From the NCBI GenBank assembly GCA_943787185.1, contig CALSLL010000001.1:558001-622000 (forward strand): DNA of 64,000 nucleotides, written 5' to 3'. The notes beneath the pieces are model-generated. The model searched no databases. It was not told the DNA's origin and saw nothing but the letters and a program-made list of their open reading frames with translations. Shown here in pieces: positions 16,552-24,785 of the stretch (its first letter is position 1; each line of letters opens with the position of its first letter). This DNA comes from UBA10349 sp003485905 (GTDB taxonomy: Bacteria; Pseudomonadota; Gammaproteobacteria; Arenicellales; Arenicellaceae). Position numbers and translations under genes: made by a program.

Positions 16552-18768
16552 TTAAAAACGAAACTGTGCTCCTACCGAAAGGGTTTTAGATTTATTCGGA
16601 CGTGCCCCATAAGGCTGCCGACCCATTATATCTTGCTCATCGGTTAAATTTTCTGCTCGGGCGAACAATCGTAGATCTTCGTTTATATCGTAAGATCCTG
16701 TTAAATCTAAGGTAAAACTGCTATCCGTCTGTTCAAACGTGCCACATGAAGCACGTGTGCATACGCCGTCAATAAATATTCCGTTCAAATAAGCCGCCCA
16801 CTTGTCACCCTCTAACCCTAAAGTAACTTGACCTTGATTCTTGGGAATATAAGGAATTGGATCTCCGGCTGATACGTCACCAAAAAACTCAGTATCGGTA
16901 ATGTCAGTAGAAAACTCGCTATTGATATGTGTAAATGTGAAATTAAGCGGAACTCGAATACCGTTAATCTCAGGGAGTTTGGCTTGCAACATAAATTCGA
17001 CACCTTGAACCGTGGCAGCATCCCCATTAAACGCATCACCGATTTCACAATCACTACCAGAAGATGATGTGCATTGACCCACAATATTATCGTAATCGCT
17101 CAAAAACAATATAGCTTCGGCATTCAAGGCATCATTTGCGAATCGGAAACCAAGCTCGTAATTTAAAGCTTGTTCTTCTTTGGCGCTCGGAGAATTGCTC
17201 GGCGCAGTAAACCCCTTGTGCACGCCTGCTACCAGCGTGGTGTTATCACTTAAACTATACAGTGCTCCAATACCTGGCAATACTACATTTGTGCTATTAG
17301 CTCTTTCATCCCTAAAAATTCGCTGTGCACCACCGGTGTAACGAGTGCGTTTTTGGTCAATATCTTCAAGGCGAACACCAGGCGTAAAAGTCCATTTTCC
17401 CAACTCAATACGATCATAAATGTGCGCTGCAAATGCTTGCGCCTCCTGCACACGATTACCTGCATTACCTAAAATGCCCACGTCGTTAAGTACTAGCTTT
17501 CCATTAACTTGTTGATAAGTACTATTTCGCTGCAGACGATCCTCTTCATCTTCGTGGAAGCGCACGCCCACTTCAATATTATGCGCGGCTTCACCTACTT
17601 GGGTCTCCCACTGCATACCAAACTGAATTCCACGAGAGAAGTACTCACGGTCATTAGAGCGTAATTGAATACTACCTTCGGCGGTATTTACACTCCCATC
17701 GAGTATTCCTTGTAACTGCTGAACACTGGTGTTACCAATGGCTTGATCATTGTTGATCGCACTAACCACATTAGACCAACTAACGCGTGAGAAATTCTGT
17801 GCATTTGCGCTCCCATCAAAATCTATGCCTTCGGTTTTATACCAGTTTCTTTTGTGTTTATTGTTGTACGCCACAGCAGTGAATGATAAATTGTCGTTCA
17901 CAGAAAAACCGTAACGCAATATAACCTGGCTGTGATCCGTGGCAATATTATCTAATTCGGATAAACCATATCGTAGTATGGAATCTTGTCTAAAATCAGT
18001 ATCTGTCAGGCCCAAATAACTCTGATTTGATTCCTGTTCGGTCGATTGTAATTTCAACTCTACACTGTGTTCCGAATCATCCGGTGCGTAAGCCAACTTC
18101 AATGTGTAATCGGTTACATTTAGTCCAGTATCGTTATCGCTTCTAGCAATATTCTGAAAACCTTCAGATTGCCATTGATGAGCTTCCAATAAATAACCAA
18201 ACCCATTATCCAAAGTAGCGCCATAAGTTCCGTGAAGCCGATAGGTCGCATTCTCCCCCGCTTCAACAGTAACTTGCCCACCCTGTTCTTCAGGTACGGG
18301 CGTAGAAATCATATTCAAAGCCCCACCAATGGTATAAGGCCCTTGGGTAATCGCCGCAGGCCCCTTGACCACTTCAAATGCGCTCATTCTAGCTGCGGTA
18401 GGAAAATAGTAAGCAGATGGTGCCGAGTATGGTGCTGGCGCAATAAGGACATTGTCCTCCAACAAGGTTATACGTCCACTACGTTCCGTGGCCACGCCAC
18501 GGATACTAATGTTAGGTCGTAGCCCATAACCGTCTTCGATCTGTAAAGATACGCCCGGGACCTGTCTGATAATTCGCTGAATATCAGTGTATGCGAACTT
18601 TTCTAGCTCTGTTTCACTAATATATTGTGCTGCGCCTGTGACGCCTTCAACGTCAATTTGATTCGCATAAATGGTAACCATCTCCACCGCTTTTGGAACA
18701 GTTTGTGCCCATGCTTGTCCGATTAACAGAATAAGAACAATCGACGACGACAAGAGAATATTTTTCAT
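16552..18768 (-). CDS. FecA-like TonB-dependent receptor, Fur-box controlled
   Basis: This 738-residue outer-membrane receptor has a signal peptide ending QAWA. The plug domain contains IRQVPGVSLQIEDGYGLRP, ISIRGVATERSGRITLLED and FEVVKGPAAITQGPYTIGG. The barrel ends in a classical aromatic terminus, SVGAQFRF. The plug wording and a YLGLTDTDF segment are typical of FecA-type ferric dicitrate or siderophore receptors. A good Fur-box match lies about 83 bases upstream (18851-18869) and a strong terminator follows, so it is probably a monocistronic iron-repressed gene. No FecR/FecI regulator pair sits beside it, and the N-terminal signalling domain of true FecA is absent, so simple Fur control is more likely. 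The ligand is not readable. Confidence 0.93.
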   Translation of the reverse strand: MKNILLSSSIVLILLIGQAWAQTVPKAVEMVTIYANQIDVEGVTGAAQYISETELEKFAYTDIQRIIRQVPGVSLQIEDGYGLRPNISIRGVATERSGRITLLEDNVLIAPAPYSAPSAYYFPTAARMSAFEVVKGPAAITQGPYTIGGALNMISTPVPEEQGGQVTVEAGENATYRLHGTYGATLDNGFGYLLEAHQWQSEGFQNIARSDNDTGLNVTDYTLKLAYAPDDSEHSVELKLQSTEQESNQSYLGLTDTDFRQDSILRYGLSELDNIATDHSQVILRYGFSVNDNLSFTAVAYNNKHKRNWYKTEGIDFDGSANAQNFSRVSWSNVVSAINNDQAIGNTSVQQLQGILDGSVNTAEGSIQLRSNDREYFSRGIQFGMQWETQVGEAAHNIEVGVRFHEDEEDRLQRNSTYQQVNGKLVLNDVGILGNAGNRVQEAQAFAAHIYDRIELGKWTFTPGVRLEDIDQKRTRYTGGAQRIFRDERANSTNVVLPGIGALYSLSDNTTLVAGVHKGFTAPSNSPSAKEEQALNYELGFRFANDALNAEAILFLSDYDNIVGQCTSSSGSDCEIGDAFNGDAATVQGVEFMLQAKLPEINGIRVPLNFTFTHINSEFSTDITDTEFFGDVSAGDPIPYIPKNQGQVTLGLEGDKWAAYLNGIFIDGVCTRASCGTFEQTDSSFTLDLTGSYDINEDLRLFARAENLTDEQDIMGRQPYGARPNKSKTLSVGAQFRF

Positions 18769-18850
18769 TTTGCGAACTTTCTATTAGCTTACTTAAAGCT
18801 AATGTTCATGATTAGATAACGTGCGGAGATGCTATCTCAAGAATAATCTA

Positions 18851-18869
18851 AATGCAAATCATTCTTATT
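18851..18869 (-). promoter_or_regulatory. Putative Fur box upstream of FecA-like receptor
   Basis: The minus strand reads AATAAGAATGATTTGCATT. Against the 7-1-7 Fur consensus TGATAAT-n-ATTATCA the core matches 10 of 14 positions, and its dyad is centred on GAATGATTT. It lies about 83 bases upstream of the receptor ATG, in a good position for iron-dependent repression. Confidence 0.7.
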
Positions 18870-19155
18870 TATATTAACAGTCAATCATTACGCTACATAA
18901 ATATTTATAGAATTTGCGAAGGGACCTTCTTGTTTACATCGAATGTTGCGATTCTCAATGAGCAACTGCTGAATCAATTTAGTTATTCATTTCCGAAATT
19001 CTAGTCACTAAGCTGACAGGGATAAAAGTGTTCTAGCTCTTCAGACACACCTATTTAGCATTTTGTTAGCCAATCAAGCCTCTCCGTCATTACTTACCCT
19101 TTGCCGCTCACATATTTAAAACGTCTCAATGGAAGCAATTGATCAAACTGAAGAT

Positions 19156-19188
19156 AAAAAAAGCCGGCGCATTGCGCCGGCTTTTTTG
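19156..19188 (-). terminator. Strong Rho-independent terminator after TorF-family porin gene
   Basis: GCCGGCGC and GCGCCGGC form a perfect eight-pair GC stem extended by A-T pairs, with a three-base ATT loop and a T-run on both strands. It lies about 20 bases past the porin stop and can act in both directions. Confidence 0.9.
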
Positions 19189-19206
19189 AAAGAGCTTCTT
19201 TTACTA

Positions 19207-19950
19207 TTATAGTTCGAAATCAATCCCATAAGAGATAACGAATTTAAGATTGTCATTATCACGAGCAGGTGTTACCGCAAAGGAACCATCTTCATCCAAA
19301 TCAGTTCCGGTTACTGCGAAAGTAAAACCACTCTTGGAAGCGCTTAAAGCGTAATCAAAGTAAGAATCTGAAGTACCGTTAAACGATTTCTGAAAATCTC
19401 CATCGTGATAACCAACATGCAATCCAATTTCTACACCGTTTCCAACTTCAAAAGCGTAGTCGCCAGAAAGATAGTAAGTACTACCAAAACCAAAATCCTC
19501 ACCTGGACCCTCTTCTGTTTCAGTATTCGCTAAAACATAGGCAGTCGCACTGAACCCGCCGTAACCAAGGGAACCATAAATTTCGCCAAAGTCATACTGC
19601 GCATTTGAATCATAATTGTAGTAAAGGTAGCCGACGTCCCAAGACAAATCTTCGCCACCGGAGAAACCCAAATACATATCATGCTCATATGAATACGCAT
19701 CATCAGACTCATATGAAACATTTGATGCCCAGGTACCGGCATAAAAACCACTTTCGTGTGCGTAATCAAGTCCACCTTGAACGGCACTTTCGTTTATTGA
19801 TTGAGTCAAACCACGCCAGATATAATTGTTGGTTAAATTTGCGTTTGCTGACCACTCTGCGTGACTTGGTAAAGATACTGCGAAGGTAGCCAGAGTTAGG
19901 GCTGAAAAAGCTAGGGGCCGTTTCAGAGTATTAATCAGTGACTTATTCAT
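19207..19950 (-). CDS. TorF-family (Gcw_chp) putative outer-membrane porin
   Basis: This 247-residue protein has a signal peptide ending PSHA, followed by the family hallmark ANLTNNYIWRGLTQS near the mature N-terminus and a beta-barrel of alternating Tyr/Gly-rich strands ending in ISYGIDFEL. This matches the TIGR02001-type proteins now called TorF family putative porins, often found near ammonium transport genes and presumed to pass small nitrogenous solutes. That fits its upstream region: a well-spaced sigma-54 promoter at 20026-20040 and NtrC-like half-sites near 20124-20160. No glnK or amtB gene is adjacent here. A strong terminator follows, so it stands alone. Confidence 0.9.
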   Translation of the reverse strand: MNKSLINTLKRPLAFSALTLATFAVSLPSHAEWSANANLTNNYIWRGLTQSINESAVQGGLDYAHESGFYAGTWASNVSYESDDAYSYEHDMYLGFSGGEDLSWDVGYLYYNYDSNAQYDFGEIYGSLGYGGFSATAYVLANTETEEGPGEDFGFGSTYYLSGDYAFEVGNGVEIGLHVGYHDGDFQKSFNGTSDSYFDYALSASKSGFTFAVTGTDLDEDGSFAVTPARDNDNLKFVISYGIDFEL

Positions 19951-20025
19951 TTTGTTACTCCTAGAAATTAAAAGGTAATAGAATTTTGTTTTACAGGGAA
20001 TTTAGTGATTCCTGACTCTAGGAAA

Positions 20026-20040
20026 GCAAGTATCAGGCCA
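20026..20040 (-). promoter_or_regulatory. Putative sigma-54 (-24/-12) promoter for TorF-family porin
   Basis: The minus strand reads TGGCCTGATACTTGC. Against the consensus TGGCAC-N5-TTGC it has TGGC at -24, TTGC at -12 and the exact GG-N10-GC spacing. It would start transcription roughly 60 bases before the porin ATG at 19950. Confidence 0.65.
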
Positions 20041-20123
20041 ACTTTTTAAGCCATTGTTTTATATACCATTTTGTCCGTAATAGTGATTTTTACCGATATA
20101 AACAGGCTTATACCGCTAAGAAC

Positions 20124-20161
20124 GCACCAATATCACGCGCTATAATTTGGAATTGCACCAA
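20124..20161. promoter_or_regulatory. Two NtrC-like half-sites (GCACCAA direct repeats)
   Basis: GCACCAA occurs at 20124-20130 and, as TGCACCAA, at 20154-20161, 30 bases apart (about three helical turns). GCACCA is the NtrC half-site. They lie about 90-130 bases upstream of the predicted sigma-54 promoter, normal for an enhancer-binding protein. The second half of each palindrome is poor. Confidence 0.45.
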
Positions 20162-20379
20162 CATAGCCCCATTTATTTTAAATATCGCCCAGAGCTTCTA
20201 AACCACGGGGCTTAAGCACCTTGGAAACCACCTTTCGAACAGTTAAAAATTTGCTTTATACTGCTCAGATATCGTTAGCGCAGTCGTTGTTGTTCCAGGC
20301 ATTAAAAACCAAGTTGGATAAAAGTCATCATCTGTTGTAAGCGAGAATATCGGCATTTACTGAGCGTGGGAGAGTAGAA

Positions 20380-21006
20380 ATGAATAGACAAGTTTGTATG
20401 ACAATAGCTGCCTTACTGGCATTGGGAACTTCGATTAGCGCTGCGGTGTGGGCCCAAAGTTATGACGATTGGGAAACTATATTCGACGGTAATAACTTGG
20501 ATAATTTTCTCGTAACCGGTGAAGCGAACTGGCATATCGCAGGCGACATTGTCGAAGCTACGGAAGGAAACGGGTATCTCGTTGTCAAAGAACCCTATTC
20601 AGATTTTATTTTAACTCTGGATTTTTGGGTTGCCAGCAGCGTGAACAGCGGTGTTTACATTCGTTGTCCCTCGCCCGAAGAGCACGGCGGGCGAATCTGC
20701 TATGAAATTCAGATTCACGATTACCGACCAAATCAGATTTATCGAACAGGTGGAATTGTCCGACATCGTTCCCCTGCTGAGCACGTCACCTCTCTGGCGC
20801 GCTGGAATACTTATGAGATCAGGGCAGAAGCCGAGCATATTACCGTCACACTGAATGGCATTGTCACGGCCGAAATTGAAAATAGTGATTACGTCTGCGA
20901 ACAGCCTTGTGCGCATCGTCGCGAAGGTTTTATCGCACTACAATATGCCGATGATTCAGGCGGTGTACTGAAATTTAGAAACATAAAAATTCAGCCGCTA
21001 AAGTAG
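20380..21006 (+). CDS. Exported DUF1080 (3-keto-disaccharide hydrolase-like) protein
   Basis: This 208-residue protein has a signal peptide ending AVWA and one DUF1080 domain (concanavalin-like jelly roll). Diagnostic parts are WETIFDGNNLDNF at the start, the FILTLDFWVASSVNSGVYIR strand, EIQIHD, the GGIVRH region, RWNTYEIRAE and GFIALQYADDSG followed by LKFRNIKIQPL at the end. Members are linked to hydrolysis or binding of oxidised disaccharides and occur widely in marine polysaccharide users. The substrate is not readable. The gene has a strong ribosome-binding site (GGGAGAG) and ends in a terminator hairpin that overlaps its own stop codon. It is divergent from the porin gene, and no sugar oxidoreductase partner is adjacent. 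Confidence 0.88.
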   Translation: MNRQVCMTIAALLALGTSISAAVWAQSYDDWETIFDGNNLDNFLVTGEANWHIAGDIVEATEGNGYLVVKEPYSDFILTLDFWVASSVNSGVYIRCPSPEEHGGRICYEIQIHDYRPNQIYRTGGIVRHRSPAEHVTSLARWNTYEIRAEAEHITVTLNGIVTAEIENSDYVCEQPCAHRREGFIALQYADDSGGVLKFRNIKIQPLK

Positions 21007-21014
21007 CGGCTGAA
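20991..21014. terminator. Bidirectional terminator between convergent genes, overlapping a stop codon
   Basis: TCAGCCGCTA and TAGCGGCTGA pair perfectly around AAG, flanked by A/T runs on both sides. The TAG stop of the DUF1080 gene (21004-21006) lies inside the stem. It serves that gene and probably the convergent porin gene ending at 21039. Confidence 0.85.
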
Positions 21015-21038
21015 TTTATATCACATAGAGTTGCTCGA

Positions 21039-22481
21039 TTAGAATGATACATCCCACTGCAGGCGGATACGATCATCGCTATCACTTAAACCCGCAAGCC
21101 CATCATCAATCGTGAGATGAGAGTAGTCCAGGGTGATTTTATTGTTATGCCCGGAAAAGAACCAATTTAGACCAACGGTATACTCTTTCCGCTTGTTATT
21201 CACGGAACGATCGGTTCTGTTTGGTTCTTCTACATATGCATAACGCGCAGCCAACTCCAATGGTGCAGGAAACCCTTCAATAATATTACTTAGGAAATAA
21301 CCAGACTGCACATACAAGCCTTTCATGTCGTTATCGGTACCTTCAACACGATCAACAATATTCTTTTGGTGATACTCTTGTTGAAAAGAAAAACCACGAT
21401 ATTTGAATGCAAGTTCCTGAACCCATTGTTCGATCTTAAACTGATCACTTGCTGCTGAAGCCGGGCTGGCGAATCCATCCAGATTACCGCAACCTGATGA
21501 CGACCAACGTGTACAAGGCCCTTCAGTCGTCATTCCTGCGAACGCCAGACTGCCAGTAGGTAGTTCGGTGAAATCGACATCGGTCTGACGCCAAGCCAAA
21601 TCGCGGCCCATGAAATTCCATTGTAAGCGACCGGTATACATCAGATTTGAATCTGCGTTGTTTACACTACGACCTTCGCCATTAAACACGCCAGCGTAGT
21701 AACGTAAGTCCGCGGCTGTTTCTTTGAAAGCACGGCCGCGAATCTGAACGCCAAGCTGTCGATCAATTGTAAACTGTCGATTAACAATTGATCGCTCCAC
21801 GAATTGCTGTCTGCCAGAAGAGTCAACTCGTTCGCGGTTATGGTCAATCTTCCACTGACCCACACGAAAACCACCCCAATCCCATTTCGCTACATCAATA
21901 CGGTAGTCAATAACACGAGCAGCAGACGATGAAGAACCATCATCGGTATCACGACTAGGTTGCATATCAACTTCAAAATAGTATTTCAACCATGGCTGAA
22001 AACCATGCCCGCCGATCTTCATGCGTAGACGACGCGCTTCAAAATTGTTCTGGTCACCACCAGCAAGGTTACCCAATTGTCGCGGATCACTTCTATAAGG
22101 AGTGGTAGCTCGCATTTGGGCACGCCATTGCAAATTGGTTTGAAAATTACCATCCGCAGTCTCAAACCGAAAGCCACTGCTACCATGACTCGCCTTTACT
22201 GGAAATTCCTCGTCGATTTTAGCTGACACCGCATCTGCAACAGCGGTATCGATATATTCCTCTGTTTGAGTTTCTGTAACTTGTGGTGCGGGAAAAACAT
22301 CCTCCACACCTAAGGTCTCTTTTTTCATAAGACCATCGTACTGTTCCTGCGTAATAACGCCGTTCTCCATTAGAACGTCAAGCAATGCCTTGTCCGCTGC
22401 TTGAACGCTACTTAGCATCGCTGACAACAAGCTAGCGAACAGCATCGTCCTTACTCTTTGTTGCGTTTTGCAAAAATTCAT
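21039..22481 (-). CDS. OprP/OprO-type porin
   Basis: This protein of about 480 residues starts at the ATG at 22481 (GGAG nine bases upstream; a TTG at 22496 is the only earlier alternative). A signal peptide ending SSVQA is followed by a short helical region (LLDVLMENGVITQEQYDGLM), which is usual at the start of this family, then a Gln/Ser linker and a barrel. The RWRAQMRA, FEARRLRMKIGG and LKYYFEVDMQPS motifs and the terminal RLQWDVSF match phosphate-selective porin O/P family proteins. Members carry anions or other small solutes across the outer membrane; selectivity for phosphate cannot be claimed from sequence. No pho box was found in the leader. Confidence 0.88.
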   Translation of the reverse strand: MNFCKTQQRVRTMLFASLLSAMLSSVQAADKALLDVLMENGVITQEQYDGLMKKETLGVEDVFPAPQVTETQTEEYIDTAVADAVSAKIDEEFPVKASHGSSGFRFETADGNFQTNLQWRAQMRATTPYRSDPRQLGNLAGGDQNNFEARRLRMKIGGHGFQPWLKYYFEVDMQPSRDTDDGSSSSAARVIDYRIDVAKWDWGGFRVGQWKIDHNRERVDSSGRQQFVERSIVNRQFTIDRQLGVQIRGRAFKETAADLRYYAGVFNGEGRSVNNADSNLMYTGRLQWNFMGRDLAWRQTDVDFTELPTGSLAFAGMTTEGPCTRWSSSGCGNLDGFASPASAASDQFKIEQWVQELAFKYRGFSFQQEYHQKNIVDRVEGTDNDMKGLYVQSGYFLSNIIEGFPAPLELAARYAYVEEPNRTDRSVNNKRKEYTVGLNWFFSGHNNKITLDYSHLTIDDGLAGLSDSDDRIRLQWDVSF

Positions 22482-22735
22482 TAACCGTATCTCCAAATAT
22501 TAAAAATTGATGTTTCCATCTTCAGGCCAACAGGAGGTGTCACCTTGGATGGAGTGCAATTCTGCTACTTGGTTATTACAATTTTATGACGATTAGCGGA
22601 ATATTGGATGAAAGTTAGTTGATGCCAACGGACTTGCTGCGAGCCGCGTAACTGAATCGTAAACTCATAGGTGAGTTACAGTGAGAAGGATCTTGAATGC
22701 CCACTAGCGTACACAAAAACTAACTTTCCACTTAG

Positions 22736-23140
22736 TTAGCGCGCAGGCCTTCCTCTGCAGTTATTTCCGTTTGATGTCGCACTGGTAATGATGCCGCCGG
22801 GCGTGGCGATGAATGTCGTTTCACACCAAAAATTTACATCGCGGACTGATGTTTTTTGTTGAACCTGAGTAGATTTCATACCGCTATGAGTAGTTGCTCC
22901 CGAAGAAATAACCGTATAATCATTGTCGTAACCCCCAGATTGAACATTATCTTGCTGCGTATATACAATAATCTGACGACCATCAGATGAAATCGAACTA
23001 CGATCAGGCTGCCCCCAAGAGGTATAGAGTTTATCCACATGCCCCCCAGACCAACTATTAAGAATTTTGTTGTATTTGGCATTTGTCGCGCAGCCAACAC
23101 CAATTAATAGCAGGGAGCTGTATAGAAGTAGCTTCTTCAT
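22736..23140 (-). CDS. Small lipoprotein of unknown function
   Basis: This 134-residue protein has a lipoprotein signal peptide: Lys-Lys, a Leu-rich core and a lipobox-like GVGC with Cys17. The -3 Gly is slightly atypical. The mature part has the pattern WSGGHVDKLYTSWGQPD, resembling the short SmpA/BamE-like or DUF4136-neighbour lipoproteins in which a helix is followed by G-x-P. A Ser/Thr/Gln-rich centre follows, then a Cys-containing C-terminus (WCETTF and NNCRGRPAR). I do not recognise a named family. It is probably anchored to the outer membrane and transcribed alone, and is not clearly linked to the neighbouring barrel protein. Confidence 0.75.
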   Translation of the reverse strand: MKKLLLYSSLLLIGVGCATNAKYNKILNSWSGGHVDKLYTSWGQPDRSSISSDGRQIIVYTQQDNVQSGGYDNDYTVISSGATTHSGMKSTQVQQKTSVRDVNFWCETTFIATPGGIITSATSNGNNCRGRPAR

Positions 23141-23265
23141 ACTAGTAATTCCCTCTTGTTCAAGTACTAAGCGTTAACGGATTGAACCTACTTAACAAAG
23201 TGGCTCTTTAGACAAGTATCAACCGAAATCACCCTATGCGCAAATGATAACGTCCCGCTCACCTA

Positions 23266-23985
23266 TTACATAGATCGGCTAATCCAAAATCTAAATTGGC
23301 TATCGGGAGCAGCATCTGAAACCCCAAACAGCACCCCTGAATAAATCGACCAATCTGCGGCCATCTGAAACGTGTAGGTAGGGCCCAACGTATGGTTTTG
23401 TGAATCAAACGACCCAAGGTCGTCGGTACTTCCGTAAAAGTTATACATTTCGAAACCGATACTGTGGCCGGACTTTAGCCGCTTGGCCAATTGCCAACGA
23501 GTGTGCAAGAAAACCCCATCTGAAGCGTTATCGCCAAACTGTACCGAATTAAAAAGAGTCGCACGAGCTGTCCAGTCGTTACTTAGATTCAAGTGATTTA
23601 TCCAAAGAAAACCAACATGATCTGGCCTGTTTCCACCACCCAAGCGCAAATCAAAACGCACGCCTGTTCGGTAATTCTGTCCATCTTCGCCTAAATCCCA
23701 AAACAGACCGGTATGCAAGTAATCGAAATCAAAATCTGAGCTATCCGTTCGGCGCACGCCCCCAAAAACGGTAAATTTAAAATCATCGTTCAGGGCTTGT
23801 ATATAATGAATCCGCTGGGCAACCGCTGTTTCCCCTTTTGCGTTATCCGGATCAACTGTAATTCGGTATTGCAAAGACTTAAACCCAGGATTAGCCATTG
23901 GTGGAAAGACACCTCCAGTGTTTTGTGCATAAACATTGCTGGCGAGCAACATCAGGCCGAAGAACACGAAATTTATTCTGGTCAT
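23266..23985 (-). CDS. Putative outer-membrane beta-barrel protein
   Basis: I take the ATG at 23985, giving 239 residues that begin with a clear signal peptide (VFFGLMLLASNVYA, then Q). The upstream in-frame extension to 24045 would put the signal peptide inside the protein. The mature part has amphipathic beta strands: RYRITVDPDN, TVFGGVRRTDSSDFDFDY, TGVRFDLRLGGG, NDWTARATLFNS and the end RFWISRSM. The terminal residue is not the usual Phe or Trp. It resembles small barrel or copper-resistance-like proteins without matching a family I can name. It lies about 90 bp downstream of, and in the same direction as, the histidine phosphatase gene. Confidence 0.65.
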   Translation of the reverse strand: MTRINFVFFGLMLLASNVYAQNTGGVFPPMANPGFKSLQYRITVDPDNAKGETAVAQRIHYIQALNDDFKFTVFGGVRRTDSSDFDFDYLHTGLFWDLGEDGQNYRTGVRFDLRLGGGNRPDHVGFLWINHLNLSNDWTARATLFNSVQFGDNASDGVFLHTRWQLAKRLKSGHSIGFEMYNFYGSTDDLGSFDSQNHTLGPTYTFQMAADWSIYSGVLFGVSDAAPDSQFRFWISRSM

Positions 23986-24073
23986 AATATAAATATCAAC
24001 TTTTGCCCACGATAAAGGCTTAACGACAAGCAACTGGATTTGCATACAGGAAGCACCCAGTCAATTCGCGAGT

Positions 24074-24733
24074 TTAGCAACGATCAACTGTCGAATTGGG
24101 CGGTGGAACAAAAGAGATTACTCCCAAAACTTCTACGGCACTATCTTGAGGAAGCATAATAATCGCTGCACCTTCCGGAAACTCTGACTGATTCACCTGA
24201 CCCGATAGCGCAATAATTGCTGGAGTACGATGTCCTACTAAAATTCGATTCATATCTGGCTTAGGCGGAATCACAAACAATCGGCGATGTTCACGAATCA
24301 CCCAGCTTACGCCGTGCCCTCCCGCATAATCGTCTGCCAACAAACCGTCAATAACTTCAACAGATCTCTCACCGAAAGCAAGTTCAGCTGTATCTCTGGC
24401 ACGGAACACGGGGCCAGCTAATACGGGGTACTGAATAGGAATTTCGAGCTCAGTAAGCGCCGCCCCAATCTGGCGAGATTGAATCTTGCCATTCTCCGAT
24501 ATGTTTCGCTGCCCTAGCCGTTGTCCTATCCGATAAAGTCGATCACACGACATACCCGTGGTATCAGCATGTCGGAAGAAAATGACTAATCCTCCTTGCC
24601 TCAAGCGCTCGATTAAAACCTCGCCTTCGGGTTCCGAAGGCGAGGTTTGGGCAAGCGCCACTGTCGTAGAAAAAGCGATAACCAACAGACAAACACTGCC
24701 GGTAACGGCGCTTATATGGCTACGCCAAATCAC
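24074..24733 (-). CDS. Exported histidine phosphatase superfamily protein
   Basis: This 219-residue protein has a signal peptide ending VALA. The branch-1 histidine phosphatase motif is R54-H55-A-D-T, where most members have RHG/RHA, with the second catalytic His probably in GHRTP (about 167-171). QRLGQRNISENGKIQS and RARDTAELAFG carry the other conserved Arg residues. Export suggests a periplasmic phosphatase acting on phospho-sugars or similar esters, but the substrate is unknown. Upstream is a Tat-exported amidohydrolase gene in the same direction, about 50 bp away, so the two may be co-transcribed. Confidence 0.85.
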   Translation of the reverse strand: MIWRSHISAVTGSVCLLVIAFSTTVALAQTSPSEPEGEVLIERLRQGGLVIFFRHADTTGMSCDRLYRIGQRLGQRNISENGKIQSRQIGAALTELEIPIQYPVLAGPVFRARDTAELAFGERSVEVIDGLLADDYAGGHGVSWVIREHRRLFVIPPKPDMNRILVGHRTPAIIALSGQVNQSEFPEGAAIIMLPQDSAVEVLGVISFVPPPNSTVDRC

Positions 24734-24785
24734 GAGTGACTACTCCAATGCCATCAATGACGGGATATAAAGTTAGCAGTAAATA

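Larger units (their letters stand above)
18769..19206. other. 438-bp intergenic region: Fur box and terminator
   Basis: No credible gene is seen. The left part holds the leader and Fur box of the receptor gene; the right end holds the porin terminator at 19156-19188. The stretch between is AT-rich without repeats that I can support. Confidence 0.6.
19951..20379. other. 429-bp divergent intergenic region
   Basis: No gene is seen. It separates the divergent porin and DUF1080 genes and holds the sigma-54 promoter and NtrC-like sites on the porin side. On the DUF1080 side GGGAGAG lies just before the ATG at 20380; no clear promoter could be assigned there. Confidence 0.6.

Noticed and set aside
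16552..18768. True FecA with a signalling domain
   Set aside because: The mature N-terminus begins directly with the plug region and no FecI/FecR pair is adjacent.
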